The notes beneath the pieces are model-generated. The model searched no databases. It was not told the DNA's origin and worked only from the letters and a program-made list of their open reading frames with translations. DNA of 64,000 nucleotides from Streptomyces sp. Q6 (GTDB lineage: Bacteria; Actinomycetota; Actinomycetes; Streptomycetales; Streptomycetaceae), in assembly GCF_036967205.1 (NCBI RefSeq), contig NZ_CP146022.1, positions 6,014,001-6,078,000 of the forward strand, written 5' to 3'. Below are positions 19,259 through 28,053 of this stretch, in pieces; within the stretch, counting starts at the first letter, position 1; each line of letters starts with the position of its first letter. Position numbers and translations under genes: made by a program.

Positions 19259-19853
19259 CGCCGGCTCCCCGCGGCGGCCTCGGTGCCCAACTCCCGCCAG
19301 ATCCAGCGGAGTCGGACCCCGGCCGTCACGATGGAGCCCGCCGCGACGACCGCGAGGACCGGTGCGTACCAGCCCGACGCGGCGGCGATCACGACCAGCA
19401 GGCAGCGTTCGGTCTTGCCGAGGGGCCGCCGTTGCGGCGCGGGGCGCCCGCCGCCGCGCCCGCGAGCGCGAGCCAGGAGGGCAGCGTCGCCGCGAGCGCC
19501 GCCGTGGCCACCAGCCACAGCGGGGCCACGGTCAGGAAACCGGCCAGCATCGCCAAGTCGGCCGCTCGGTCGCCGAGTTCGTTGAGGACGGCGCCGCGCC
19601 GGGTGGTGCGACCCGTGTCACGGGCCAGCGCCCCGTCCAGGTTGGCGAAGCCGAGCCGCGCCGCGAGCAGCACCGCCACCGGCAGCGCGGCGAACGGCGC
19701 GGGCAGGAACGCGAGCGCCGCGCCCGCCGCCGCGCCGCACGCCACACCCGCCCAGGTCAGGGTGTCGGGCGAGACGCCACGCGCCGCGCACCCGGCACGG
19801 ACACCGGCGAGCCGGTCCGCGTACCAGGGCTTCAAGGAGTAGAGGCCGTTCAT
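19255..19853 (-). CDS. CDP-alcohol phosphatidyltransferase, frameshifted
   Basis: This membrane enzyme joins a CDP-diacylglycerol-type donor to an alcohol acceptor such as glycerol phosphate or an inositol phosphate. The family motif D-G-x2-A-R-...-G-...-D-x3-D is present as LDGALARDTG ... LGDRAADLA near residues 71-98. The frame breaks near 19422-19425: an extra C in the CCCC of the coding strand joins APRRNGGP to LGKTERCLLVV, giving 199 residues with further membrane segments. The acceptor cannot be told from sequence. It is the first gene of the coupled lipid operon, and its stop overlaps the next start (ATGA). Confidence 0.83.
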
Positions 19854-19929
19854 GAGACCGACTCTGCTCCCGTGACGCCGCGTGCGAATCGGGGCGCGTA
19901 CTCAATTCGGGCGTGAGTACCGTGTGCCG

Positions 19930-20481
19930 GTGACCACGCCGCGCACCGCCCGCACCGCCCACACCGCCGACCTCGCGCCCGCCGAACTCGCCGCCGTCCG
20001 CGCTCTGTTGGACGACGCCTTCGACGGCGACTTCTCCGACGAGGACTGGGCGCACTCCCTCGGCGGCGTGCACGCTCTCGTCCACGACGGCACCGGCGCG
20101 CTGCTCGCCCACGGCTCCGTCGTCCAGCGCCACGTGGTCCACCGCGGCCGCACGCTGCGCGTCGGCTACGTGGAGGCCGTCGCCGTCCGCGCCGACGCGC
20201 GCCGCACCGGGCTCGGCGGGCAGGTGACCGGCGCCCTGGAACGGGTGATCGCCGCCGCGTACGACTTCGGCGCGCTCTCCGCGTCGAGCGCGGGGCGCCG
20301 CCTGTACGAGGGGCGCGGCTGGGCGGCGTGGGACGGACCGTTCGCCGCGTACGGGCCGGCCGGGACGGTCGACCTGCCGGACGAGGCACCGCCGTTCCTG
20401 TTCCCCGCCGCGACCGTCCGCGTCCTCCTCGACCAGGACCACCCCCTCCTGTTCGACTGGCGCGACGGTGATCTCCTCTAG
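19930..20481 (+). CDS. Aminoglycoside 2'-N-acetyltransferase-like GNAT protein
   Basis: Acetyl-CoA-dependent N-acetyltransferase of 183 residues. It resembles mycobacterial AAC(2') along its length: HTADL near the N-terminus, DFSDEDWAHSLGGVHALV, RVGYVEAVAVRADARRTGLG (the acetyl-CoA loop), FGALSASSAGRRLYEGRGW and the terminal DWRDGDLL all have direct counterparts as I recall that family. Acetylation of the 2'-amino group of aminoglycosides is therefore the best guess, though chromosomal members may have cell-envelope or metabolic substrates. GTG 19930 gives the usual length; GTG 19924 is an alternative. It is divergent from the lipid operon. Confidence 0.8.
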   Translation: MTTPRTARTAHTADLAPAELAAVRALLDDAFDGDFSDEDWAHSLGGVHALVHDGTGALLAHGSVVQRHVVHRGRTLRVGYVEAVAVRADARRTGLGGQVTGALERVIAAAYDFGALSASSAGRRLYEGRGWAAWDGPFAAYGPAGTVDLPDEAPPFLFPAATVRVLLDQDHPLLFDWRDGDLL

Positions 20482-20552
20482 GCGATCAGGCGATCAGGCG
20501 ATCAGGCGATCGCGCTGTGACGCGATCAGGCGATCGCGCTGTGACGCGATCA
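20481..20552. repeat. AGGCGATC and 24-bp tandem repeats between convergent genes
   Basis: Three GGCGATCA units (20481-20504) lead into two exact 24-base copies (20505-20528, 20529-20552), each containing the palindrome GCGATCGC and ending GCGATCA. The second copy runs into the stop codon of the minus-strand oxidoreductase, and the array begins at the last base of the acetyltransferase stop. Confidence 0.85.
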
Positions 20553-21563
20553 GGCGGCCGCGCGGACCACCACCTTCCCCACGTTCGCCCCGCGCAGCAT
20601 CCCCAGGAACGCCTCCACGATCCGCTCGAACCCGTCCACCACCGTCTCGTCGAGGCCGAGCCGGCCGCTCTGCAGGTGCGGCACCGCGAACGCGTACAAC
20701 TCCTCCTGCACGTCCCGGTAGTCGGACACGAGGAAGCCCTCGACGCGCAGGCTCTTCTCGACGACGTCCGCGTGGTTGAAGACGACCGGGGGCGCCTCGG
20801 CCCCGGTGTCGTACTGGCCGACCGTGCCGATCCGCACCACGCGGCCGCGCCTGCGCAGCGCCCCGATCGCCGCGCCGAGCTGCTCCCCGCCGACGTTGTC
20901 GACGAAGACGTCGATGCCGGTCGGCGCGGCCTTCGCCAGGAGGTCGTGGACGCGTCCCGCGCGGTAGTCGAACACCTCGTCGTAGCCGACCCGCTCCGTC
21001 AGATACGCGGCCTTCGCCCGCGACCCCGCGCTTCCCACGATCCGTCCCGCGCCGAGCAGCCGGGCGAACCGGCCCGTCGCGGTGCCGACCCCGCCGCCCG
21101 CCGCCGATACGAACAGGTCCTGTCCGGGCCGGAGTTCGGCGATCCGGGTCAGGCCCACGTACGCCGTCAGACCCGTACCGCCGAGGACGCTCAGGTGTGC
21201 GGAGAGCGGCACCTTGTCGAAGGAGGGGAGGCGTCGGGCCTCGTCCGGGCGGACCACGGAGTGCGTGCGCCAGCCGTGGCGGTGGAAGACGATCTCGCCC
21301 TCGGTCAGCTCCGGCGTGCGCGACGCGGTCACCCGGCCGAGCGTGCGGCCCTCCAGCGGGGCGTTCAGGGCGAACGAGCCGTACGGCGACTCGTCCATCA
21401 TTTCCCGGTGGTACGGGTCGACGGACCAGTGGAGGTTCTCGACGAGGGCGGTGCCGGGCGCCGGCGCGGGGACGGGGGACTCGACGAAGCGGAAGTGGTC
21501 GGCGCCGGCGGGCCCGTTCGGACGGGCGGTCTGCTGCACGGTGACGGCGAGGTCGTTGCTCAT
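20550..21563 (-). CDS. NADP-dependent oxidoreductase (leukotriene B4 dehydrogenase/MDR-like)
   Basis: A 337-residue zinc-free medium-chain reductase of the prostaglandin reductase/curcumin reductase (YncB-like) group, reducing activated double bonds with NADPH. It shows the early VDPYHREMMDE, the LGGTGLTAYVGL segment, the cofactor motif VSAAGGGVGTATGRFARLLGA (about residues 150-170, quoted in part) and DVFVDNVGGE. ATG 21563 was chosen to start MSNDLAVTVQQ; the longer upstream frame runs into the divergent regulator. A LysR-type gene lies divergently 100 bases away with a palindrome between, so it is probably the regulated target. Confidence 0.88.
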   Translation of the reverse strand: MSNDLAVTVQQTARPNGPAGADHFRFVESPVPAPAPGTALVENLHWSVDPYHREMMDESPYGSFALNAPLEGRTLGRVTASRTPELTEGEIVFHRHGWRTHSVVRPDEARRLPSFDKVPLSAHLSVLGGTGLTAYVGLTRIAELRPGQDLFVSAAGGGVGTATGRFARLLGAGRIVGSAGSRAKAAYLTERVGYDEVFDYRAGRVHDLLAKAAPTGIDVFVDNVGGEQLGAAIGALRRRGRVVRIGTVGQYDTGAEAPPVVFNHADVVEKSLRVEGFLVSDYRDVQEELYAFAVPHLQSGRLGLDETVVDGFERIVEAFLGMLRGANVGKVVVRAAA

Positions 21564-21608
21564 GCCGGTGACCGTAGGAAGGAATGCGCGCGTCGGGCAG
21601 TGGGTTGC

Positions 21609-21635
21609 GCTCATGCAGCGGCCGCACCCATGAGC
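21609..21635. promoter_or_regulatory. Candidate LysR-type operator
   Basis: GCTCATG (21609-21615) and CATGAGC (21629-21635) form a perfect inverted repeat with 13 bases between. It lies in the 100-bp gap between the oxidoreductase and LysR starts, with T and A placed as in LysR-type boxes. Confidence 0.6.
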
Positions 21636-21663
21636 GGTCCTCATAGAAGCAGGTGAGACGTAC

Positions 21664-22553
21664 GTGACCCAGGACAGGACGCAGGCGCCCGACCTCGCGC
21701 CGCACGAACTGCGCATCCTGTGCGCCGTCGCCGACGAGGGCGGCTTCGGCGCGGCCGCCGCGGTGCTCGGCGTCACCCAGTCCGCGGTCTCGCACTCCGT
21801 GCGCGGCAGCGAGGAAAGCTCGGCGCCGTCCTCTTCGAGCGGGGCCGCTCGGGCGCCCGGCCCACCGAGGCGGGCGCCAAGGTCGTCGGCCACGCCCGCC
21901 GCGTGCTGCGCCTGCTCGCCCTCATGGCGGCCGAGGCGCGTTCCGAACCCGGCACCGCGCAGGGTCCGTTGCGTATCGCGGCGTTCCGCAGTGCCGCCCT
22001 GCACCTGCTGCCGCCCGCCCTGGAGGCACTCGCGGCCCGGCATCCCGGCATCGAGCCCGAGGTCCGCGTCGTACGGGACATCGGCGCGGGTACGGCGGGC
22101 GAGGTCGCGGCCGGGCGGGCGGACCTGGCGATCGCGACCCTCGGCGGCGGCAGCGCGCCGCCGGCCGGTCTCGTCAGTGACGTACTCGTCAAGGAGTCGT
22201 ACGCGCTGGTGCATCCCGTCGGCCACCCGGCGCCGCGCACACTGCCGCTCGTCGACTGGACGGAGAACTGCGGGTCGTACACCCGTGACTGGTGGGCCGC
22301 CCAGGACTGGATCCCGCGCGCCACGGTCCGCGCCGAGGACGACGGCACCGTGCTGTCGATGGTGAGCGCGGGGCTCGGCATGGCGATCATGCCGGAACTG
22401 GCCCTGCGCGGAGCACCGTCCACCGTCGAGATCACCGATCTCGGTGCGGAGCGACCGGTCCGATCCGTCGGGTACGTCACCACCGCCGAGCTGGCCGCGA
22501 CGGCGCCCGTGCGCGCGCTGATCCGTGAGCTCAGGGGTCTGTCGCGGGGCTGA
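21664..22553 (+). CDS. LysR family regulator, frameshifted
   Basis: Likely a regulator of the divergent oxidoreductase. The N-terminal helix-turn-helix reads ELRILCAVADEGGFGAAAA and VTQSAVSHSV in one frame, then at about 21811-21818 (GAGGAAAGC) the reading passes to the next frame with KLGAVLFERGRSGARPTEAG. Adding one base gives a continuous 296-residue protein. The rest is the ligand-binding domain (GPLRIAAFRSAALHLLPPAL to the end). Neither part alone would be a working regulator. As the neighbouring palindrome is intact, a sequencing error is the simpler explanation. GTG 21664 starts the frame. Confidence 0.8.
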
Positions 22554-22559
22554 TGACGT

Positions 22560-22793
22560 GAGCCCCGTCTCAGATAGTAGGAAGTCCGAGTAATTGTGGA
22601 GACAGAAGCACGCACCTGCCCTAGCTTTGTAGAAGCCGAACGTCTCGCCCGATCCGGCGAATGGCGGCCGTGAGCAGAGCACCGCGCAGGCAACCCCTGC
22701 GGCTCCCGCTCCCCGCCCCTTCCGGCGCCTCGAAATCCCCACAGGTGCGCGCACTCGCGCGCGTCCTCATGTGATCTCAAGGAGTCGATCATC
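22560..22793 (+). other. Long leader/intergenic region before a small ORF
   Basis: This 234-base stretch holds no gene on either strand that I can support. It is less GC-biased than its surroundings near 22574-22640 (including GTCCGAGTAATTGTGGAGAC and TAGCTTTGTAGAAGCCG), which I would expect to hold the promoter of the 47-residue ORF. A clear -35/-10 pair is not visible. Confidence 0.4.
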
Positions 22794-22937
22794 ATGGCCA
22801 CTGCGACGCCCGTCCGCCGCCGAGTCCGTCACGTCTCCCCGTCGAGCGAAGCCGACCGGCAGACCGCCAAGATCGCCGCCGCGGCCCTCCAGCGCGCGCT
22901 GGACCGCAGGGACAACGGCGGAGAGACCGGCCACTGA
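22794..22937 (+). CDS. Small basic protein, 47 residues
   Basis: I do not recognise a function. The protein begins MATATPVRRRVRHV, continues SEADRQTAKIAAAALQRALD and ends NGGETGH. It is Arg-rich at the N-terminus with a probable single helix (about residues 19-38). AAGGAG stands nine bases before the ATG, and codon third positions are G/C-biased as in real genes here. It has a long upstream leader and no coupled neighbour. It could be a small regulatory or nucleic-acid-binding protein, but nothing proves this. Confidence 0.6.
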   Translation: MATATPVRRRVRHVSPSSEADRQTAKIAAAALQRALDRRDNGGETGH

Positions 22938-22941
22938 GCCC

Positions 22942-22975
22942 GTCCCACCACCGAGTCCGTCCCACCACCGAGTCC
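22942..22975 (+). repeat. 17-bp tandem duplication
   Basis: Two exact copies of GTCCCACCACCGAGTCC (22942-22958, 22959-22975) follow the small ORF in the gap before the convergent phosphoesterase gene. Confidence 0.8.
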
Positions 22976-23043
22976 TTCTCGCCGAGGGGCCCTCTCCTCG
23001 ACGGGTCCTCTCGTCACCGGTTCCTCTCGGCACCGGGCCCTTC

Positions 23044-24645
23044 TCACGAACCCCGCTTCACCTCGAAGTGGTCGACGCGCTCGCCCCCGCGGGCCAGCGC
23101 CGACACCGTGAGGCGCGGGTGCGCCCCGGACTCCGCCTCGACCTTGAGCAGCGAGAACCCGCGATAGCGCACCCGTGACCAGTCGGCGGTCTCGTTCTTC
23201 GTCTGCCCCGACGCCGTCGCCCAGACCATGCTGTCGACGGCCCGGTGCCGGCGCTCGTGCCCCTCGTAGCTCTCCTTGGCGCCGGGCTGGAAGCCGTACA
23301 GGTCACGGCCGCCGCCGCCGGCGGTGACGTACACGATGCCGTCGCGCGCCGGATCCACCGTGCCGCCGATCGGTACGGCCCGGCCCACCGCTGCGCCGCG
23401 TATCGCGTCGGTGCGCTCGTAGACGTGGTTGTGGCCGTTGATCACCAGGTCCACCCGGTGCCGGTCGAACAGCGGTACCCACGCCTTGCGCACCCCGCCG
23501 TCGGAGGCGTGCGCCGAGGTCGAGTACGCGCAGTGGTGGAAGAACACGACGACGAAGTCGATGTGCGCGGCCGCCCGCAGCGCGCCGAGCGTCTGGTCGA
23601 GCCACGCCGTCTGCCGCCCGTCGCTGTGCCCCAGGTTCGCCCTGATCTCGTACGACACGTCGTTCGCGTCCAGCGCCACCACGCCGACATTGCCGTACGT
23701 GAAGGAGTACGCGCCCGGCGTCGACCGCGGGTCGAAGCCGCTGTCCGGCAGTGACCAGCGGGCCAGTTGGCCGCCGTAGCCGTCCGGCGAGTACCAGGCC
23801 TCCATGTCGTGGTTGCCGGTCGTCACCATCCACGGCACCACCCGCGCGACCTGTTCGTTCTGCTTGAGGAACAGGTCCCAGGTGGCGGGGTCGTAGCCGT
23901 CCGTCCTCTTGCCGTGGCCGGTGCCGTCCGCGTAGCAGAGATCGCCCGCGTGCAGGTGGAACGCGGGATCCTGGTCCAGCATCAGACGGTCGTTCGCCGC
24001 CGCCGCGTCGCCCACGCCCTGGTCGCCGAAGGCCGTGAACGTGAACGCCTTCGGGGTGGTCGGGGCCGTGCGGAAGCGGGAGATCGTCGAGCGGTGCGCG
24101 GCCGAGGCCGGGTCGAAGCCGTCGTGGCCGACGCCGTAGTAGTACGTCGTGTCCGGGGTCAGCCGGTCCAGCGCCGCGTGGACGTAGAACTGGTCGAGCG
24201 CGAGGCGCACACCGCTGACGCCCGGCGTGTGCAGGGCGCGCACCTCCGCCGGGATCCTCCGGCCCAGATCGTCGGGGCGCAGGCCGATCCGGACGTACGG
24301 CGCGCGCACCGCGACCGGCACCTGCCAGGAGATCCGCATCTGGGTCATCGGCTCGGCGCCGAAGGCGAGATGGCGGCCGAAGGGCGGGACGGCGGAGCCC
24401 CGCACCGCCGACGCCGAGGAGGCGGGGGACGGCGAGGTCCGCGCGCCGGGCGAGGAGCCGCCCGAGCAGCCGGTGAGCAGCCCGCCGGCCACCGCGCCCG
24501 CCGACACCAGGGCGCGCCGCCTGCTGAACCGCGTCCGCAGGTACTCGTACTGCTCGGGCATGCTCATCCGCCGCGCGAGCCGCTCGGGTATGCCGACGTC
24601 GGGGACGGGGGACTCGGGGGGTGTCCCACCGAAAGGCACAGTCAT
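23044..24645 (-). CDS. Tat-exported metallophosphoesterase (purple acid phosphatase-like)
   Basis: A secreted phosphatase of 533 residues. After about 40 N-terminal residues comes RFSRRRALVSAG and a hydrophobic stretch ending LLTGC, so it has a twin-arginine signal with a lipobox and is probably a lipoprotein. A fibronectin-like N-terminal domain (MTQMRISWQVPVAV) precedes the two-metal site: FGDQGVGD, HAGDLCYAD, TTGNHDME, FFHHCAYS and NGHNHVYER supply the usual Asp, Asn and His ligands. ATG 24645 is chosen from similarity of MTVPFGGTPPE ... IPERLARRMSMPEQYEYL to relatives; Met 27 of this protein is another option. Such enzymes usually answer to phosphate limitation, but I see no PHO box. Confidence 0.88.
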   Translation of the reverse strand: MTVPFGGTPPESPVPDVGIPERLARRMSMPEQYEYLRTRFSRRRALVSAGAVAGGLLTGCSGGSSPGARTSPSPASSASAVRGSAVPPFGRHLAFGAEPMTQMRISWQVPVAVRAPYVRIGLRPDDLGRRIPAEVRALHTPGVSGVRLALDQFYVHAALDRLTPDTTYYYGVGHDGFDPASAAHRSTISRFRTAPTTPKAFTFTAFGDQGVGDAAAANDRLMLDQDPAFHLHAGDLCYADGTGHGKRTDGYDPATWDLFLKQNEQVARVVPWMVTTGNHDMEAWYSPDGYGGQLARWSLPDSGFDPRSTPGAYSFTYGNVGVVALDANDVSYEIRANLGHSDGRQTAWLDQTLGALRAAAHIDFVVVFFHHCAYSTSAHASDGGVRKAWVPLFDRHRVDLVINGHNHVYERTDAIRGAAVGRAVPIGGTVDPARDGIVYVTAGGGGRDLYGFQPGAKESYEGHERRHRAVDSMVWATASGQTKNETADWSRVRYRGFSLLKVEAESGAHPRLTVSALARGGERVDHFEVKRGS

Positions 24646-24788
24646 GAGGGAGAAGTTCCCAGTGGATCCCAACTCCCGCCATACCCACGGGTGAACAGCA
24701 GGCGACCGTGCGGGAGCCCGCCCGGACCTGCTGTCCGTATCGTGGACATCGTGTGTCATCCCATGGGACACGGAGTACGGTGCTGTGC

Positions 24789-25841
24789 ATGTCGGCAAGC
24801 TCTCGCATCCTCAATCTCGCAGTGATCCCTGGTGACGGCATCGGCCAGGAGGTCGTGGCCCAGGGACTCAAGGTCCTCTCCGCCGTCCTTCCGCAGGATG
24901 TGAAGCTGGAGACCGAGGACTACGACTTCGGCGCCAAGCGGTACCACGCGACCGGTGAGACGCTCACCGACGCCGACCTCGACTCCCTCAAGAAGCACGA
25001 CGCGATCCTGCTCGGCGCCATCGGCGACCCGTCGGTCCCGTCCGGCGTCCTGGAGCGCGGCTTCCTGCTGAAGCTCCGCTTCGCCTTCGACCACCACGTC
25101 AACCTGCGTCCGTCGAAGCTCCTTCCGGGTGTCTCGACCCCGCTGGCCGGCCAGCCGGAGATCGACTTCGTCGTCGTCCGCGAGGGCACCGAGGGTCCGT
25201 ACACCGGCAACGGCGGCACGATCCGCAAGGGCACGCCGCACGAGGTCGCCACCGAGGTCTCCGTCAACACCGCGTTCGGTGTGGAGCGTGTGGTCCGTGA
25301 CGCGTTCGCCCGCGCCCAGGCCCGCCCCCGCAAGAAGCTCACGCTGGTCCACAAGAACAACGTGCTGACCTTCGCGGGCCACCTCTGGACCAACATCTTC
25401 CACCAGGTCGCCGCGGAGTTCCCCGAGGTCACCACCGACTACATCCACGTCGACGCCGCGACGATCTACCTCGTCACCGACCCGGCCCGCTTCGACGTGA
25501 TCGTCACCGACAACCTCTTCGGCGACATCATCACCGACCTCGCCGCGGCCGTCTCCGGCGGCATCGGCGTCGCGGCCTCCGGGAACATCAACCCGAGCCG
25601 TGAGTTCCCCTCGATGTTCGAGCCCGTCCACGGCTCGGCGCCGGACATCGCGGGCCAGGGCAAGGCGGACCCGACCGCCACGGTCCTCTCCGTCGCCCTC
25701 CTCCTGCGTCACCTCGGCTACGAGTCCGAGGCCGCGCGCATCGAGACCGCCGTCTCCGCCGACCTCGGCGAGCGCGGCGACTCCGTGCGCTCGACCGACG
25801 AGATCGGCGACGCGCTCGTCGCCCGAGTAGTAGCCGGCTGA
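24789..25841 (+). CDS. leuB: 3-isopropylmalate dehydrogenase
   Basis: This NAD-dependent decarboxylating dehydrogenase carries out the third step of leucine synthesis. The 350-residue form is typical of actinobacteria. Motifs include [10 protein letters not shown] near the N-terminus, [13 protein letters not shown], the catalytic KNNVLTFAG and [13 protein letters not shown], then [20 protein letters not shown] binding NAD. ATG 24789 was chosen to begin [17 protein letters not shown]; the upstream frame is less likely. It is followed by a hairpin terminator and then ilvE on the same strand, joining the branched-chain amino-acid genes of this region. Confidence 0.96.
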   Translation: MSASSRILNLAVIPGDGIGQEVVAQGLKVLSAVLPQDVKLETEDYDFGAKRYHATGETLTDADLDSLKKHDAILLGAIGDPSVPSGVLERGFLLKLRFAFDHHVNLRPSKLLPGVSTPLAGQPEIDFVVVREGTEGPYTGNGGTIRKGTPHEVATEVSVNTAFGVERVVRDAFARAQARPRKKLTLVHKNNVLTFAGHLWTNIFHQVAAEFPEVTTDYIHVDAATIYLVTDPARFDVIVTDNLFGDIITDLAAAVSGGIGVAASGNINPSREFPSMFEPVHGSAPDIAGQGKADPTATVLSVALLLRHLGYESEAARIETAVSADLGERGDSVRSTDEIGDALVARVVAG

Positions 25842-25861
25842 CCCGGCGCGCACGCACGTAA

Positions 25862-25901
25862 GAGAAGCCGCCGGGTCGCAACAGCAACCCGGCGGCTTCT
25901 C
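25862..25901 (+). terminator. Hairpin terminator after leuB
   Basis: A perfect 15-bp stem (25862-25876 with 25887-25901, beginning GAGAAGCCGCCGGGT) surrounds a 10-base loop. It lies 20 bases after the leuB stop. Only short T/C bases follow, as in many streptomycete terminators. Confidence 0.8.
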
Positions 25902-26054
25902 CTCTGCGGCCCCGGGGTGCCACCATCAACCCGGGCCGCATTGCACCTCGCCCTCATCGGGGCTGTTTCGAGCACCCCTCTCCGCGCGCGATAATCGAAC
26001 GCGGGGCCGCGATGTACGTGGAAGCTCGGACGTCCTAGTACAAGGAGTGCAGGC

Positions 26055-26084
26055 GTGAACGCGGTCCGTCACAACCAACGGTGA
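26055..26084 (+). CDS. Putative 9-codon leader ORF before ilvE
   Basis: GTG at 26055 follows AAGGAG by eight bases and codes VNAVRHNQR before TGA, 13 bases ahead of ilvE. Its stop lies in GGTGAAGGA, the ilvE ribosome site, so it could couple translation. It holds no run of branched-chain codons, so an attenuator is not evident. Confidence 0.35.
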   Translation: MNAVRHNQR

Positions 26085-26097
26085 AGGACACGCAACC

Positions 26098-27186
26098 ATG
26101 ACGACGCCCACGATCGAGCTCAAGCCCTCCTCGACCCCGCTGTCCGCCGCGGAGCGCGAGGCGATCCTGGCCAACCCCGGATTCGGCCGCCACTTCACCG
26201 ACCACATGGTCACCGTCAAGTGGACCGAAGGACGCGGCTGGCACGACGGGCAGCTCGTGCCCTACGGCCCGCTCTCCCTCGACCCGGCGACGAACGTCCT
26301 GCACTACGCACAGGAGATCTTCGAGGGCCTCAAGGCCTACCGGCAGCCCGACGGCACGGTGGCCACGTTCCGCCCCGACATGAACGCCAAGCGCTTCCAG
26401 CACTCGGCCTGGCGCCTCGGTATGCCCGAGCTGCCGGTCGAGACGTTCATCGAGGCCTGTGACCTCCTGGTCCAGCAGGACAAGGACTGGGTCCCCGCGC
26501 ACGGTGGCGAGCAGTCGCTGTACCTGCGCCCGTTCATGATCGCGACCGAGGTCGGTCTGGGTGTGAAGCCCGCCAACGAGTACCTCTTCGTCGTGATCGC
26601 CTCGCCCGCCGGCGCGTACTTCTCCGGTGGCGTGAAGCCCGTCTCCATCTGGCTCTCCGAGGACCGCGTGCGCGCCGTCCCCGGCGGCGTCGGCGACGCC
26701 AAGACCGGCGGCAACTACGCGGCCTCGCTGCTCGCCCAGGCCGAGGCCGCGGCCAAGGGCTGCGACCAGGTCGCCTACCTGGACGCCGTCGAGCACAAGT
26801 GGGTCGAGGAGCTCGGCGGCATGAACCTGTACTTCGTGTACGGGGACAAGATCGTCACCCCGATCCTGACCGGTTCGCTGCTCGCGGGCGTCACCCGTGA
26901 CTCGCTCCTCCAGGTCGCCCGCGACCTCGGCTACAAGTCGGAGGAGGCCCGCGTCTCCATCGAGCAGTGGCAGGCCGACACCGCCTCCGGCGAGCTGACC
27001 GAGGTCTTCGCCTGCGGCACCGCCGCGGTCATCACGCCGGTCGGCACGGTCAAGCGCGCGAGCGCCGAGTGGCAGCAGTCCGGCGGCGAGGCCGGCGAGG
27101 TCACGATGAAGCTGCGCGAGGCGCTCCTCGACATCCAGCGCGGCACGTCCGAGGACACGCACGGCTGGATGCACCGACTGGGCTGA
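26098..27186 (+). CDS. ilvE: Branched-chain amino acid aminotransferase
   Basis: This PLP enzyme performs the last transamination giving valine, leucine and isoleucine. It has 362 residues, the length of the class IV fold in actinobacteria. The active site includes [24 protein letters not shown] and the Schiff-base lysine in [18 protein letters not shown]; later [15 protein letters not shown] is conserved. GGTGAAGGA precedes ATG 26098. A small leader ORF overlaps the ribosome site. It is closed by a strong hairpin, separating it from the urease-type genes. It is the partner of leuB just upstream, and of ilvC and cimA in the same window. Confidence 0.96.
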   Translation: MTTPTIELKPSSTPLSAAEREAILANPGFGRHFTDHMVTVKWTEGRGWHDGQLVPYGPLSLDPATNVLHYAQEIFEGLKAYRQPDGTVATFRPDMNAKRFQHSAWRLGMPELPVETFIEACDLLVQQDKDWVPAHGGEQSLYLRPFMIATEVGLGVKPANEYLFVVIASPAGAYFSGGVKPVSIWLSEDRVRAVPGGVGDAKTGGNYAASLLAQAEAAAKGCDQVAYLDAVEHKWVEELGGMNLYFVYGDKIVTPILTGSLLAGVTRDSLLQVARDLGYKSEEARVSIEQWQADTASGELTEVFACGTAAVITPVGTVKRASAEWQQSGGEAGEVTMKLREALLDIQRGTSEDTHGWMHRLG

Positions 27187-27195
27187 CGCCTGCGG

Positions 27196-27229
27196 AAGGG
27201 CCGCACTCCGTACGCGGGGTGCGGCCCTT
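27196..27229 (+). terminator. Terminator hairpin after ilvE
   Basis: AAGGGCCGCAC (27196-27206) pairs exactly with GTGCGGCCCTT (27219-27229), and three further inner pairs (one G-T) extend the stem to 14. It is followed by ATTT. Confidence 0.88.
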
Positions 27230-27357
27230 ATTTCGCGCCCTGCATTAGAGCGCTGCTCAATGTGCTGTTCCTCAAGTCCTCAAGCTCACGATCAATGCTT
27301 GGGATCAGCGGGCGATCGGTTTAGAGTGGCGTTCTAACCACGAGGAGGTGCGACGGC

Positions 27358-28053
27358 GTGCGACTGACCCCCACCGAGCGCGACCGGCTGCTGCTGTTCG
27401 GCGCGGCCGAGCTCGCCCGGACCCGCAGGGCCCGCGGGCTGCGGCTCAATGTGCCGGAGGCGACCGCCCTGATCGCGGACACCGTCTGCGAGGCGGCCCG
27501 AGACGGACGGCGGCTCGCCGAGGCCGTCGAGGCGGCGCGGTCCGTGCTCGGCCCCGACGACGTGCTGCCGGGCGTCGCCGACATCGTCACCGAGGTGCAC
27601 GTCGAGGCCGTCTTCGACGACGGGTCACGGCTCGCCGTCGTGAGTGACCCGATCGGCACGGGGACGGGCGACGCGGCGCCGGGAGCACTCCTGCCCGGCC
27701 CCGAGCACGCCGACCCCGCGCCGCGGGCGACGCTCACCGTCACCAACACGGCGGGTGTGCCGGTCTCCGTCACCTCGCACTTCCACTTCTTCGAGGCCAA
27801 TCCGCGCCTCGACTTCGACCGCGCGGCGGCGTACGGCATGCGGCTCGCGGTGCCCGCCGGGTCGTCCGTGCGGTTCGGCCCCGGCGAGTCCGCGGAGGTC
27901 GGGCTGGTGCCGATCGGCGGGGCCCGCGTCGCGATCGGCTTCGCCGGGCTCGTCGACGGGCCGCTGGACGCCCCGGGCGCCCGCGAGGAGGCGCTGCGCC
28001 GCGCCGCCGCCTGCGGATACCTCGGAGCCGACGAGAAGGAGGCCGGCCGATGA
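27358..28053 (+). CDS. Urease gamma-beta fusion subunit (divergent urease)
   Basis: This 231-residue protein joins the small urease subunits in one chain: gamma at about 1-100 (LTPTERDRLLLFGAAELAR to DIVTEVHVEAVFDDG) and beta at about 100-231 (ATLTVTNTAGVPVSVTSHFHFFEANPRLDFDR, with the HFHFFE block). Together with the alpha subunit it forms the catalytic core. It begins at GTG 27358 and its stop overlaps the alpha start in ATGA, so they are translated together. No accessory genes (ureD, E, F, G) are present in this operon; instead agmatine deiminase and TetR follow. Nickel loading would need proteins from elsewhere. Confidence 0.9.
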   Translation: MRLTPTERDRLLLFGAAELARTRRARGLRLNVPEATALIADTVCEAARDGRRLAEAVEAARSVLGPDDVLPGVADIVTEVHVEAVFDDGSRLAVVSDPIGTGTGDAAPGALLPGPEHADPAPRATLTVTNTAGVPVSVTSHFHFFEANPRLDFDRAAAYGMRLAVPAGSSVRFGPGESAEVGLVPIGGARVAIGFAGLVDGPLDAPGAREEALRRAAACGYLGADEKEAGR

